From NCBI GenBank assembly GCA_000181795.3, contig CM012955.1, forward strand, positions 1,781,036 through 1,811,802: a stretch of 30,767 nt of DNA, given 5' to 3'. Both the position numbers and the translations under genes were made by a program. Below the pieces are notes generated by a model. The model saw only the letters and a program-made list of their open reading frames with translations. It made no database searches and was not told the DNA's origin. Numbering within the stretch: the stretch's first letter is position 1; each line of letters opens with the position of its first letter. Positions 11,801-24,450 of this stretch are shown here, one piece after another. Source of the DNA: Trichinella spiralis (Eukaryota; Nematoda; Enoplea; Trichinellida; Trichinellidae).

Positions 11801-13165
11801 CTAAAATTTGAAAATAGCTGTTAAATTAAAATTGCGCAAAATTTTATTGTACCTAATAAGTGAAAACAAAAAAATGTTCAATTAAAATAAGTTTTTACAT
11901 AATGTAAAAAAACCAATAATGAATTGCACAAGTTTTTTAAATATGGGTGACTTATTTCAAATAAATACGTAAGTAAAAATTAAATATTTTAAATAATTAT
12001 CCATTGAGGAACTTCAATAAAATATTTAAAATATATACTAAAATTATGTATGCCAAATTCAAAGTACTGAATGCTTTCAAAAAATAACATTTCTTACGAT
12101 TGATGCTTTGTGTCAATATGTTGCATAGTAAACTTTGAATAAAATAAAGCTTATTCAAGCCACTAAACTTAGCTAGGAGTGCTTATTTAATTATCAAAAA
12201 TTCAATCAAATATTAATGCTATTTTTAATAAATTGCAAGGATTATATTTAACAAAGGCATACTGTAAAAATTTAAGTAAAATAATTTTCAGGGTTTACTT
12301 TATTCTTCCTAAAAATACTAGCATTAGACAAATTAAATTATTCAAAAACATTGTGTTATTATAAATATTAAGTTCAATTCCTAATTTTAATGATAAAATT
12401 GTTAAAATTACCACTCAATATGTTATTTCGTTAAGTAAAGGAAAAATGTCATTATTTTATAAAATCGAAATACTTTAAAATTTTAAAGCTGCTCTTTAAC
12501 AATAGTGATGGAAGATTAAAAAAATTAAGAAAATTATATTTGATTGAAACGATAAAATTTTTAAATAAAGTCATCTCAGAAGTCTCTATGCACTGCATAA
12601 TGTTTGTAACCAATTATTCACTGACTTTATTAGTTTCAATTTATCAATCGACTGCATGGATGGATATTTAATAAATCATTGCATCATCACTTAATTCCAT
12701 ATGAAAATGAATCTGTATATAGATAATTTTTTATATTCTTACACAATATCATCTATTTCAGGCAACAATAAATGATATCATTGATACACACAACAGATAA
12801 TTTTTTCAATGCGTAATGACGTGGATAACCGTGAATTTTCCACCACTGAAATTAAAAGCATATACTTTATTTATTTCGATTCGATATTTATTTCCACTAG
12901 TAATATTTCGTAGACCAACTGATGAGCACTTTGAACGCTATGAATTTTTAACAAACGCTACGTAATGAAGTGCAATTTTAATGGATTTCTTTGAATTTGA
13001 TCAGTTTAAAATATCATCATATAATATTAACATTTCAGCAAAGCTAACATTTAGGTCAGAATAATGCATGAAATAATATTTTTCTCGATGTAATTTTTTG
13101 CGAACTTTAAAAAAAAAGTATAACAAAATTATAAGTTTTTTATGAACATTTGTGATAAAAATTCT

Positions 13166-13171
13166 TTTATT
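13166..13171 (-). terminator. Possible AATAAA poly(A) signal of LSM1
   Basis: TTTATT on the plus strand gives AATAAA on the minus strand about 160 nt after the LSM1 stop. Such hexamers are common in AT-rich DNA, so the assignment is tentative. Confidence 0.4.
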
Positions 13172-13331
13172 AATTAAAGAAGTTAAACAATATTATTAAT
13201 AAATAAGAAAACAATAATGGCGATACAATAAATGATAACAATTGACATCCATTCTGCTACATATGAAAAATATGAACAATGAACAAGTCGCAATATAAGA
13301 ATGGAATTTGCAACATTTACATCAAAACTTT

Positions 13332-14405
13332 TCAGTAAGTGTCATCTTGAAGGATGTCATAGGATGGTTGAAACAATCCTAATGCTTTTAACATCTCTTC
13401 ACGCTCTTTCAATTTCTTTTTCTTCTCTTCTTCTTTTTTAGCTTGCAAATTTACAGCTTCTTTGATTGTAGTTTTTGTTAGAATTTCTTCCATTGGCTTA
13501 TTCTGATCCTAGATAAGAATAATAACCGTAATAATAATAATCATTTTAAATATTCATTTAACCTAACCATAATAACAACTAAAAAGGTGCATTGCAAAGT
13601 GCCCTAAACAAACATAAACTATGATTTCGTTGATAACAAGTGCTGCAACAGAAATTACTTTGCTGCTAAACCCAAGTTATTTGCAGAAAACAGCAATTTA
13701 TTTAAAAATTGCTTAATTTAACTTGTAAAAGTCTAAAAATGATTTATGCATTAAATTTCAGAATAGATATCTACTTATAAAACGTCATGCATTATTTCCG
13801 GTATGTGCTTACCAATTCACCAACAAGAAAGACATTTTCTCCTCGTACAATGAATAGACCCATTGAAATGTCGCTGTACATATTGTTGACAACAATCCGC
13901 TCAACTGTATCTTCCAAAACAATGTTTGCTGCAAATAAGAAATTTCAAACGCAATTAAACTATAATTTATAATTACCAAATTGATCAACTGAACGCAAAT
14001 AACCAATCATATTTCGTCCATCACGCAAAATAACAAGCACTTTCTCTAAAATAAAAAAAGCAATTCAATAAAATTACACATAGAACCAATGATATTTGTA
14101 CAGTGAATAACAATGATTATAATTGACTCTTGATATTCTAATTTCATTTAAATTATAAATTTTCCCTCAATAGATGATGCTCAAGAAAAATATGCTATTT
14201 CATATAACCAAAGTTTCAAGAATTTATCATTTACTTTGCTTTAATGTTGAGTTATTTTTTCGGAAAATTTCCAATAGAAATCTGTGTAAAATGAACTACA
14301 ACATTAATTTATTAAGCATTTAAACACATTTAATAAAAGAAATTTACTATTTAAATCTTCCAAAAGACTTGCTGCTCCAAAAAGGCGATCTTCAAAGCAC
14401 ATCAT
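13332..14405 (-). CDS. lsm1: LSM1, U6 snRNA-associated Sm-like protein, 4 exons
   Basis: LSM1 is the defining subunit of the cytoplasmic LSm1-7 ring. The ring binds the 3' end of oligoadenylated mRNA with Pat1 and promotes decapping and 5'-3' decay in P bodies. Exons on the minus strand are 14405-14348, 14045-13977, 13928-13813 and 13508-13332. All joins keep frame and give 139 aa (human LSM1 has 133). The N-terminus reads MMCFEDRLFGAASLLEDLN. Sm motif 1 includes VLVILRDGRNMIGYLRSVDQ and then FANIVLEDTVERI. Sm motif 2 is GLFIVRGENVFLVGEL, with the invariant I-x-RG-type core (IVRGEN). The tail is the lysine-rich helix that marks LSM1 (VNLQAKKEEEKKKKLKERE) and ends near QDDTY. The second in-frame ATG directly follows the first; I use the first. 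The gene is head to head with the katanin p80 gene, whose start lies 760 nt away. Confidence 0.93.
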
Positions 14406-15165
14406 CTTGACACTTTACTCTTACAGTATCGCAAAAATGAGAAGAGAAGCTTAGTTTCTTTCGCGGTGAACAAGTTGGCAGTCAAATTACAGTAAGGTAA
14501 TTAATCACAATAAAAATGAAGGTCAGTTGAACATTTTTGAAATAGAAACTGCCTTTTCATATATTTAAAATGTGTATTTTAATAATTAATTTTTTCTTTA
14601 TTGCGTATAAAAATTTAAATTATCTTAAAAAAGCAATTAGTTGTTAAATTGGTACAGAAAGCTGTTGTAATACAAAGTGACAGTTTATACTTTTACTTCA
14701 CTGTTCATGGGTTCAGTAATAAATAAAATTTTATTTATATTGAAGCTGTTTACTTAATGCAATGAATTTAACGCAGCATGCAGAATTTCTGTTTTTCCTA
14801 TTAAACTTGATAATTGGATAATAATGAATAGGTTACTGCAGTCATTTCGTTGCATTTCTATTTGTTTTCCCCCAAGTAGACAGGTGAGCATTTTCAATTT
14901 ATCCTTGACAATCAATATATTCTACCGCTGGCTGTTCGACCTCCGAACAAGTTTCAGTTTACTCTTGAGAAAGTTGTCTGTTGGTTTGTGATAGTACACT
15001 GCACCACGGTGTGTTTTTTCTGTGTTTTACAGGAATCTTTGAGATTTTTTTCTTTTAAATATATTCACCACATCTTTTGTTTACTTCGCTGCCACGCACT
15101 ACAACAGTAACCCAATTTTCTTCAGTGCCTTAGTTCTGATTTAGAAAAAAAGAGGAAAAAAAACA
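14406..15165. other. Divergent intergenic region between LSM1 and katanin p80
   Basis: The left part carries LSM1 upstream DNA and the right part the p80 5' UTR or promoter. A strong donor (AGACAG before GTGAGC, 14884) and a good acceptor (GTTTTACAG, ending at 15032) could bound a 5' UTR intron of the p80 gene. A second acceptor-like TTTTCTTCAG ends at about 15125. No coding frame is seen. Confidence 0.45.
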
Positions 15166-18100
15166 ATGTCTTCGGATCTCATGCAAACGCTGTGTAAGTA
15201 TATGATCTGTAGATGTACAAATTTGATGCAGAAGCGATTTCGCTTTTATGGGAGTATTGAAACCGAAGCAGCGGTATTTATTTATTTATTGAGTTCAAGT
15301 TGTGTCGTTTGCTTATGCAGTGCTATCGGTTCAACTTTGACGGCCTGTCTTATAATATGCATTTAACCGAGTGAAATTGATTTTTGTCAAATTGGAAAAT
15401 CGACTTGAACAATTTGTCTCGGTGGTGGTGCGATTTTCAAATCAATCCATTGTTCTAATTACACTTTGGTTTCTTTTTTGACATGCAAATGGGATTTGTA
15501 ATTGAGAATAAAAATAAGCAGATAAAATTGTGTATTATTATTTTTTTGAATAACAATGAATTACAATTTAGTTTTGCTCAACGGTGGTTTGGTGCAGGAT
15601 ATTCAGTGCGCTAGATTTTCCAAAGATGCTTCACTTCTCGGTATTGCTGGAAATGATAAAATTGTTCGTCTTTTCAAGCCGGACAGGAGCAATTCGCACA
15701 CGGTGAAGATGGGAAAATTTTGAAAAATGTATGAAATAATTTTTTTAATAATTATGAATTTTGTTTTCAGACTTTGACTGGCCATTTTTGTGCCGTGAGT
15801 ACTTTATGCTTTTCTTTCGACGAAACAACAGTAGCCAGCGGCAGTGTTTCTGGCGTTGTCAAAGTATGGGATGCTTGTGCAGGCAGTTGTAAGTTTTGTT
15901 TTTTTTTTGGCAATTCTGCTTCGATTTTAGTATTTGAATTTTTGAAATTTGTGTTTACATTTGCAGTAATGTGCAGTCTGTTCGGTCATTTGGACAGGGT
16001 CACTTGTCTGGCTAATAGCAGCACTTGTCTACCCCAATGGGCGACCGGTTCTGTGAATGATGAAGTGAAATTATGGGACACCAGATGCCCATCGGTAGAT
16101 TTGCTGACTATCAAAGTAAGCTTTTCACACATGATTTTGGCATTGAAATTTTACCTTTCGCTTTTCGCTGATTCCATTCAAATTAGTTAATAAGTGTTTT
16201 TCTTTCTTTCATTGAAACACAATCATTCACATCATACATAAATGTGTAAGAATGATAAAACTTGGCGCGTTGATACTTGGAAATATGATGCAGTTGTTTA
16301 TTCGCATTTGCGGATGTGTAAATCGACGATGCAGTAGTTCAATGCTTCAACAGATTGCTGTTTATAACTTTCAGAAAATGTGCAAGCAATTATTTACCAA
16401 GTGAAGAATGTTATCATTTGAACAAAGAAGACATTTTATTAGGAGTCGGCTTATTTTTATGCTTCAATGATTAATAACTTCGCAAAGAATATTTTCTATT
16501 TATATGCTAGTTTAGATTTCCTTTAATTTATCTATTCAACGGGAAACGAGAAAATAGCAAACGAGCAATTTAAAAGAAAAAAAATCCATAAGAAATGCCG
16601 TTAGTGTTGTTGTCAATGGTGCGCACATTAGTTAGCATACGATGAAACTTGTTTTCAGCTGATTTCACTCTCGTTCAGAACTACTTTCAACTCGTTTAAC
16701 AATATGAAAGATATTTTTAATTAAAAAATTTTTTTAAATAAAATACACATATGTAATATTATATAACAGGATTGGTTTTTTATTAAAATAATAGAAACTT
16801 CAAAATAATGTAGTCCTTCTTATTGAATGAATATAAAATGCATTTAAATTGAAATATTTTACATTTAAAATAATGTTCTTGTTGTTGTTGTTGTTGTTGT
16901 TGTTATTGCTGTTTTGTTTTACACAAAATGGAATTATTCCATTTGTCTTCAACTTTTACCAATGTCGATTTAAAGAGGAAGTTGCTACAGTATGCTTTTT
17001 GAAGAAATCTCTGATTTTGAAAACGTTGAAGAATAGAACAAAAAACAACAAACAACAAGAGAGAGAAAGAGCGTTGAAAAGAAATTAATCCAACGAAACT
17101 GTATAGTTTTTATTCATTCAGAAATGCATGCAATTCATATATTATGGAATATATATATATGTCGGAATGGTGAAATTATTCTTGAACAGAGAAATTACAA
17201 TGGAGATATTCAGTTGCGAGCGTCAGCGTTAACTGGCAACAGTAATTTAGGACAAAAGTACAATGAAAAATAATTTTTTTTATAATCAAACGCAAATGAA
17301 TGAGGAAAATTTTCTTTTCTTTACTCATCACATTTTGGTGAACAGTATTTAAATTGTTGAAATTTCAGGGAAAATACGGTTCCGCACGGTGTCTAGAGTT
17401 TTCACCGCATGGTCAGTGGCTTGTCTGCGGTTTTGAGAATCGTGCAGTGATGGTAAGCTTTTATTTTTTTTTCTATGGTTTATTTTCTACGATATGTATA
17501 TATGTGTGTATGGTTAATTTGATTGTTGGTTTAGATCTGGGATTTAAGATCTTCTAGTTCATTGGCATTGTTCGATCAACATTCCGGTCCAATCAACGAA
17601 TTCGACTTTCATCCAAATGAAATGCTTTTAGCTTCTTCCAGTGAAGACAAGACCGTTCGTTTTTGGGATTTGGAAAGTTTAGAATGCGTTACACAAAGTG
17701 ACTGCGATGGTTCTGCTGTGAAGTAGATATGCAATTTATGATATTGTGATTGTTTGATTATTAATTCATGTGATTTTGGAATATTCAAGGAATGTCAGCT
17801 TTCACAGAGATGGTCAGTGTTTGTACAGTGCCAGTGCAAGCGGTTTGCGGGTTCTCGGTTGGGAACCGTTCGTCATTTATGACCAAATTGACAACAAACG
17901 ATGCAACACTATTGATTGGCGTTTTGTGTGCCAAACTCAGTTTTCGCAATCAAGGAACCAATTGCTTGTTTTATGTTTGGATTCGGATACATGTCGTTTG
18001 TCAATTTCGACTTTGAATTCCCATCTTCTCGCGCCATTTGCCGTAATACGCGAACCAGATGATGATTATGCTTTATCATTATCACCGAAATGCGAATCAG

Positions 18101-20722
18101 ATGGTATGTCGATGAAAATAATAACGAAAAACAAAGCAGTATTAATTAATTAATTTATTTATTATTTCAAGAAAGCGATCATTTAATAGTGGATGTTGGT
18201 AATGACATCGGTGCGGTAGGCTTGCAGAAATTGTCCAAAAGTCGAATACCGAAAGCACAGTTGACTCGAGCAGTTACACTTCAAGATATCTCTACTGGCA
18301 GTACAACGACAGTAGCTGATGATTTGAGTGCTTTTCGTCCTACACGATGCTGTAAGTTTGTTATAAATATAAATGCAAATTTTGATAGTGATTTTAAAGG
18401 ATTTTTTTGTTTGTTGTCAAGTCAGCTTTTCATATTTTTGTTTAAAATGAAACGCCGAATACAATAATTCACTCAATGTTTATTGTTGAATTCAAATTTG
18501 AAGCAACTTTTAGTGCAAAGATCTCCACCTTGTTCACCGAATAATTTTGCCAGCACCAGTAGAACGTGTTCGTTGGAAAGAGTGAGCAAATTGAACAGAA
18601 ATACATCAGTGAGACAATTGAAAGGTGAAGTTGAAAGTATTTCTCGTTTATTGAAACAGAAAATATTTCAAATTATTAATTATTCGTATGTTACTTTTTT
18701 TTTGTAGTTTCATCTCAAGCAGTGAAAGGTTCGTTGGCACCGTTGAACACGTTGAAAAGTCGATCGTTGGAAAGGAAGGCAACTTCCAGAACACTCAGCC
18801 ATGCCAATTCGACCGCCTCTTCGTCCAGTTGTTGTAGTCTGAGTTCGGTTGCGTCGAAATCGACGACAAACGTCCACTCAGCCGCAACCGATGCGGGATA
18901 TCCGTTGAAATATACCGGTGCTCGTCCACTGAGAACCACCACCAACACAACAGGCTCGGTTTCGTCGATTCGTTCGCCTGGTGTTGTCGAAAAGCCACCG
19001 TCATCAGCTTCGTCATTGTCGTCGTCAAGATTGGCGGCAAGGAGGAGAACCACGGGTGCCGTAGCGACGGTCACTCCTCTGGACACGGCACCGGTAGCAC
19101 GAGGTGTGACCAAGCAAACGGCCGCTTCGAGGAAAAAGCTCGTCAATCAAGTGAATCCGCTGGTCCATACGTGCTCTAATGAATCTTTGAATCTTTCCAG
19201 TTGTAAAGTGGAACAATTGTCGCCGTCGAATGTTACCACTGGCAAGCTAGATCTCAAACTTCCGGTGCGTAGTTTAATTATTCATTATTAAATTATTCAA
19301 TTTCTTAATTTTTGTTTGCTTTTATTAATTTATTGATTAATTTATTACGATTGACCGCCGTGGTATTTTTGTCGATCACAGGTAGCCGCAGCTATAATGG
19401 AGGTGGGAATTGGTTTGGCATTATTCAGGGTCAATATACTACACTAAGTAGCCTAGCACAACGGGCATTTGTGATTTGAGCAACGAATTGAACACCGACT
19501 ATAAGCATATGCAGTTGTCATGGAGATAGACGTCGGGCGTTATTATTCCTGGCGGACGTTGAAGCTTTTTGGTCTTGTTTCTTCTTCTTTTTTCCACCCA
19601 CTTTCTTGTTGCTGTTAGGCTTTTCAATTACAATTTCACAGCATGAACATCCGATTTCAAAAATTCAATCAACATTCTTCTTATTGTTCAACTTTACCGT
19701 TGCAGATGCAAAAATGTCGATTGTCGAATAATTTTGTAAGCCTTTTTTGTGCAAAATTTTTTCAAAACCACTACATCCGTACAAAGACTATTTTTTTGTT
19801 CACGCACATGCATTCATCTTTCATAATATTATCAGTGCTTTTTTTATTATTTGGAAGAACTATTGATCTCGTCATTCCAAAGTTGAAAATTCAATTGATA
19901 ATTCAATATATTTATATATATATATTAGAGCGTTTCATTTGTTTTATACTTATTTATTTATTTAGCGTCAGCGAAAAATTAGTAACGAGTTTAAAGTTTT
20001 CCCATCCTGTTCAGCAACCACTGAACAAGCTGCGTTGCAGCTTATAGAGAAAAGTGCAATGGTGGTGTCATTGTTGAATTATCGTCGCAATGCACTGAGC
20101 ATGATATTGTCAATGACCAAATCTCGGGGATTGAAAGAAGCACTGCAAGAGATGATCCACATTCAAGACGATTCAATACTGGTAGATGTGCTGAACATTC
20201 TGAATGCAAATAGGTTATGGATTATTATCTTTATCTTTGAATGTTGTATTGTTTTATCATCATCAATTATTATTATTTCAGCTCTTTGTGGAGTTTGGAC
20301 GTGTGCTGCATTGTACTGCCTAGAATTGGTGAATTGTTGAAATCGAAATATGAAAATTATGTTCAAACGGCACTGGACAGTTTATTGTTGATGTTGAATG
20401 GATTTGGCCCAATGTTTAAACAGTACGCATCCACTGATTCTACAATTGGAGTCGACATTGCTCAAGAAGAAAGGTATATATATACTCTTTTGTCTTTCTA
20501 TAATTATTGTCTTGTACAATGACAGTGATGGATTTGTCTTTTCAAAATTTAATCGTATACTTTAGAATTGAAAAGTGTAAAAAATGTTCTTCATATTTGC
20601 TTGAAATTCGCAATGTTGTCATTGATAAAAACAAACTTTCGACCGCTGACATTAATGAAAATCGTCTTTGGCGAGATTTCAAGCAGTCTGGTGAATTATT
20701 AAATTCATTTTGTAACGATTGA
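15166..20722 (+). CDS. katnb1: Katanin p80 WD40-containing subunit B1, 13 exons
   Basis: p80 is the targeting and regulatory subunit of katanin, the AAA microtubule-severing enzyme. Its WD40 propeller targets the complex and its C-terminal con80 domain binds the p60 ATPase. My exons are 15166-15193, 15572-15702, 15771-15888, 15967-16115, 17369-17452, 17535-17722, 17790-18103, 18172-18351, 18514-18624, 18708-19264, 19966-20213, 20282-20473 and 20566-20722. All joins keep frame and give about 818 aa (human KATNB1 has 655). WD repeats lie in residues 20-270; examples are TLTGHFCAVSTLCF, VKVWD, VKLWDT, LVCGFENRAVMIWDL and FHPNEMLLASSSEDKTVRFW. LRVLGWEP matches the LRVYGWEP of human p80. The linker (about 335-640) is Ser/Thr/Arg-rich, and exon 10 is much GC-richer than its surroundings. 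The con80 part has SLWSLDVCCIVLPRIGELL, LLKSKYENYVQTALDSLL and VGVDIAQEERIEKCKKC, each closely matching the human tail. The first exon (28 nt) and the join of exons 10 and 11 are the least certain. Confidence 0.93.
16116..17368 (+). other. Large intron 4 of katanin p80
   Basis: This 1.25-kb intron is the longest in the gene and lies between WD repeats. It starts with GTAAGC and ends with AATTTCAG. It carries a (TTG)n microsatellite but no nested gene that I can support. Confidence 0.75.
16879..16904. repeat. (TTG)n microsatellite in p80 intron 4
   Basis: Tandem TTG/GTT units on the plus strand. They translate to a poly-Leu run in one frame, which is an artefact of the repeat. Confidence 0.9.
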
Positions 20723-20842
20723 AAGTAAACGAATTCAAATCCTTCGACAAATTACCATTCTCCATTGCCTGCCTCTATTCTACCTCTAACTGCTTTTATA
20801 GCATTTTTTTGTTCTTTTATTTTTCCTACATGTTCTTATTTG

Positions 20843-20873
<31 letters not shown>

Positions 20874-22856
20874 GCTTTAATTTTCATTAATTTGATAGAC
20901 TTCAAATGATAATAATAATAATAATAGAATCGAAATTATTCGACTGTAATATGTTGTATATCTATTATTAATTTCCTTCCAATGTTATTTCATCATTGCA
21001 TAGCTTTCACCAACTAGGATTGTTCTGATTTGTTTTTGTATTTTTTATTCGGGTGTTCAACAATTTGTTCGTCTTTTGTACAATTGCTTTTTGTTTGAAT
21101 AATATTTTTAATGACTGATTGATTTGTTGTTTTGTTCAACAACAACAACAAGTTTGCTGGTGCTGCTGCTTTTTACCGTTTTTATCTGAAATTTTTATTG
21201 TTCTCTTTTTTTGTGATTTGTATTATTTTTCACGAAATTGTTCCCAACGAGTCAAAAAGCCTGGCCGGATGTGTCGTCCAATTTGGCATCCATTGGCAAA
21301 TTGAGAATTCAACGTTGCCCTTGATTGATGGATAGCCGAGCTTTCGTCCAATCAATGCCATTTTTTTTCTCTGCTTCATTTATTTCTTGCTTTGCCGAAC
21401 AACGACAGTATTCACAACATGCAGGCTATCAATCTGTTGACGGATTTTTTATTGATTGAATATTTTTTCCATTTTATGGGATCAAATGTTATTTATTTTA
21501 CCTCTTACTTTTCAATTTTACAACTTGCGCAGTACATACGTGTATAATATGTAAACTGCACAATTATTGTCAAGCCCATTTGCTGTTTGAAAAATCAATT
21601 TTATTTTCTTTCACCATAAGCAAGTTGTAGTGTTATACTGCTGTAAATTTTTTACACAAAATTTTAGCAGTGCAGAATAAAAGTCGAATAATGAAAACTG
21701 CTTACGGGGAAAAGTTTTGAGCAAATGTGAAAAGCTATTTGTTAAATTTGCAGCAGCGATCTGAAAGCGATGATTGCTTTTTATCATCGTAATGTTTTCC
21801 ATCACGGAGCCGCCGATTTATTTCGAAAAGGCATTTCATTATTTCATACTGTATTTAAACACTTAATTATCAAATATTTTCACCACTGCGACATGCAATG
21901 AAAGTGCGTTTGTTATGTCAAAATAGAAATGATTAATAATTTTCCCTTCATCTATCAAAATAATCTGTTGAAATAAATGTAATAAACAGTATTCGAAAAT
22001 TTTTTAATAAAAGAATGTTTAAGTAGATAATTTCTACTACTTTGAGTGATTATGAATAATAAAATTCTTTTAAACAACAATCTAATGCTATTGTGAGTGA
22101 TACCTATCTGTACTGATTGAATTAATCAATTCTATCAGTACATCAAGCTAACTTTTTCAAATGCAAATTAACATATCTGCTGGCTATATTTTTCAATTTT
22201 CTTTTCAATTGAACAGTTATTGAAATTAAGTTTCTGAAATTTAATAAATTTATTAATAACGACTTGAATGAATTTACATCTATTTGGAAACTATATCGTT
22301 TTTACAATAATTCATATTTATAATTCATATTCACATTTGGAAAAATAATTTTATCGTTTACTCTTATTTGTGTTTGCACTTATTTGTAAGAGGATGGTAA
22401 AAAGGAAATCCAGCTTGTTTTTGCGTCTGCATTTGCTATTTCAGTGAATTTGAAAAGCTGCGAGCTAATTTTATTGCCGAAGCGGTATATTTTGATCTTT
22501 CTAAGCAATTTCAACACTGCATCGAAAACATTTTCTTTCTTTATTCTGCGTAAATCAACAAAATACTGCAGCTCTTTTATTCGACAATTGAAAACTGTTT
22601 GCTTGTTCTGTTTTACGTATTTTAAATAATTCTGTGGCAATTGAAAAATCAAAACTGCTGAAATATTCTAACAATTCATTCAAGTAATATACAAATTTAT
22701 CACAAATTCACTTTCACAATCTGATAAAATCATTCAACTATACTGTAAAACAAGCCTTCTAATTTATTGCATAGCAAAATGCCATTTTACACTGACAAAT
22801 GTTTGGGACATTTTGACGTTCTACATTTTTATAGCCATGCAACACATACTGTCGCT
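20723..22856. other. Katanin p80 3' UTR and AT-rich intergenic DNA
   Basis: The first few hundred bases are probably 3' UTR. No canonical AATAAA is close to the stop; the nearest clear ones are far downstream (near 21974). A less AT-rich spot at about 21240-21360 gives short open frames on both strands (plus NESKSLAGCVVQFGIHWQIE, minus MALIGRKLGYPSIKGNVEF), but neither is recognisable. Nothing else is seen. Confidence 0.4.
20845..20926. repeat. (ATT)n and (AAT)n inverted pair, possible 3' UTR hairpin
   Basis: An (ATT)n run at 20845-20873 is followed 33 nt later by an (AAT)n run at 20907-20926. The two are reverse complements, so an RNA stem of about 18-20 bp could form in the p80 3' UTR. They may simply be neighbouring microsatellites. 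Confidence 0.6.
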
Positions 22857-23301
22857 ATGAACCGCTTTGTCTATGCACGTCTGTTTTGTCTTAAAGATAA
22901 CTTTATTAAAATTAAATATTCCCATATTAACTGCGTAAAGTAAATATAGTTGACAAAATAGAATATAACAATCATTTATTTGAATATCATATTCAAACAG
23001 CAATATGCAAAACGTGCAATTTTATAATTTCAACTTCATCAATATTAACAAATGATAAAAATGCAAATGTAATTTTATCAGTTCTGTTGTTTTTCAGTTG
23101 TATTGTTGTTTAGCAATTGCGGTTGCGAGCTTTTGCAGAATTTCAACATTTGCAACAACAACAACAACACGAGCAAAAAAAAATAGAGGAAAATGTTCCC
23201 TTCTGATTTTATTATTGTTCATTGCTGCTGCGTTTTATGCTTATCTTTGGAAATTATTCTTCGAGAAAATTGTTCGAAAAATTCACATTAAACAGCAGTG
23301 A
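22857..23301 (+). CDS. Weak candidate: small two-exon membrane protein
   Basis: I do not recognise this. A first exon at 22857-22934 (MNRFVYARLFCLKDNFIKIK..., 26 codons, donor GCGTAAAG) would join in phase to 23098-23301 (acceptor TTTTTCAG, 67 codons and stop). The product would be 93 aa with a basic stretch (TRAKKNRGK), a strong hydrophobic helix (CSLLILLLFIAAAFYAYLW) and a basic tail (RKIHIKQQ), a tail-anchored layout. The second exon is less AT-biased than its flanks, and part of it is a CAA repeat coding for Thr. Splice borders are plausible but common by chance in AT-rich DNA, so this may not be a gene. Confidence 0.22.
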
Positions 23302-24450
23302 GAACTATTAAATAAAGAAATCGCGCAATGTAAAATTGTTAAATTTATCTATTTACGAAATACTGTTTCAGTTTTCACGATAATTTCTGACATGTAGATA
23401 TTTGCATATGCACATGAGAAATTAAAAAAATTGAAACTCATTGTTCATTTAATTTTTCATCGAATCACAACTTTCTCACTAGCACCGTTACGCAACGAGA
23501 TTCCTTTGGCTGAGCTCACTCATCACGACTACTAGCAATGCCTTTGCTTTTATTCGTTGCACTGAAGCAAACAAACAGACAAACAATTACTCAGGGCAGT
23601 ATTTTTTTTGAAATAGAACTGTAGAAAAGGTACAATTAGCAATTGCATGCAAAGATGAAAACAGATATAAATGATGAATTGGAAATTAATTGACAACGCT
23701 TCGAGCAAAGGGAGGGGGATGTAGAGAATGTTTCAGATTAATAAATAATAATCACAACTTTTTTCAGAATTTTAAAAAATTTTAAATCCATTTTTGGATT
23801 ATTTGTGTGTTTTATTAGAAACGAATACTTTCTTGGCATAATTTTTCACAATTTCAGCGCAGAAAATTTCATTTGTATTGGTTGTGGGCCTTGGACCAAT
23901 GACCCAAATATGCCTCTGTATTCAAGTGAATTAATTGAACTTTGCAATATTGCAAATTGACCAAAATTGTATTACTCTTTGCACAAAGCAGCACTCACAG
24001 TGCTTTTCCCGCCACGACCACGGCTTCTTCTTCAGAGCGCTCTAGCAACATGTGGTAAATGCTGCAGCAATAATTTCACCATCTGCACTTCTTTCAGGCC
24101 ACAACAAAACAAAACATTTCAACTTAGTAATAGTAGACCTTGGCATTGTATTAACTTCAAAAGCCTGACTAAGTAGCCATTGAATAATAGAACCAGAACT
24201 GGCAGTAAAATTTGATGATGGCACTTTTTTACAACCCCAACCGACCGTATAATTTGCACTTTTTTGTGGAACTGTTTTTTGTTCAACGTTTGCTTATGCA
24301 CAATTGCAAATCGCTTTTCATATTCCTTATCAAACTGAACGATGTTTCAGTTTTGATTTGCAATTTGAATCGGAACGTATCTCTTTATTTTGCAACTGAA
24401 TTTTTGCAAATTTAAACAAATCATGATACGGAGCAACAACAACCAACGTA

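Larger units (their letters stand above)
7225..13331. other. Long AT-rich intergenic region, no gene supported
   Basis: About 6.1 kb lies between two minus-strand genes. Reading frames are short and low in complexity. The longest, 127 codons on the minus strand at 9226-9609, is rich in Phe/Ile/Leu/Tyr from AT-rich DNA and matches nothing I know. The region holds microsatellites and a few spots that are less AT-rich, near 10470-10580 and 10920-10990. These may be regulatory, for example distal promoter or enhancer DNA of the TSC22-type gene. No tRNA, snRNA or transposase signature was seen. Confidence 0.5.

Noticed and set aside
18715-19146. 143-codon open frame on the minus strand
   Set aside because: It is antisense to katanin p80 exon 10, whose frame is fixed by in-phase joins and by the con80 exons that follow.
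19381-19418. Extra katanin p80 exon reading VAAAIME after an ACAG acceptor
   Set aside because: It would break the otherwise clean phase-0 join of exon 10 to exon 11 or add a stop-bearing extension, and nothing in p80 proteins matches it.
21119-21335. Short frames ending in the NESKSLAGCVVQFG segment
   Set aside because: The segment is open on both strands, part of it comes from a CAA repeat, no splice partners are clear and no family is recognised.
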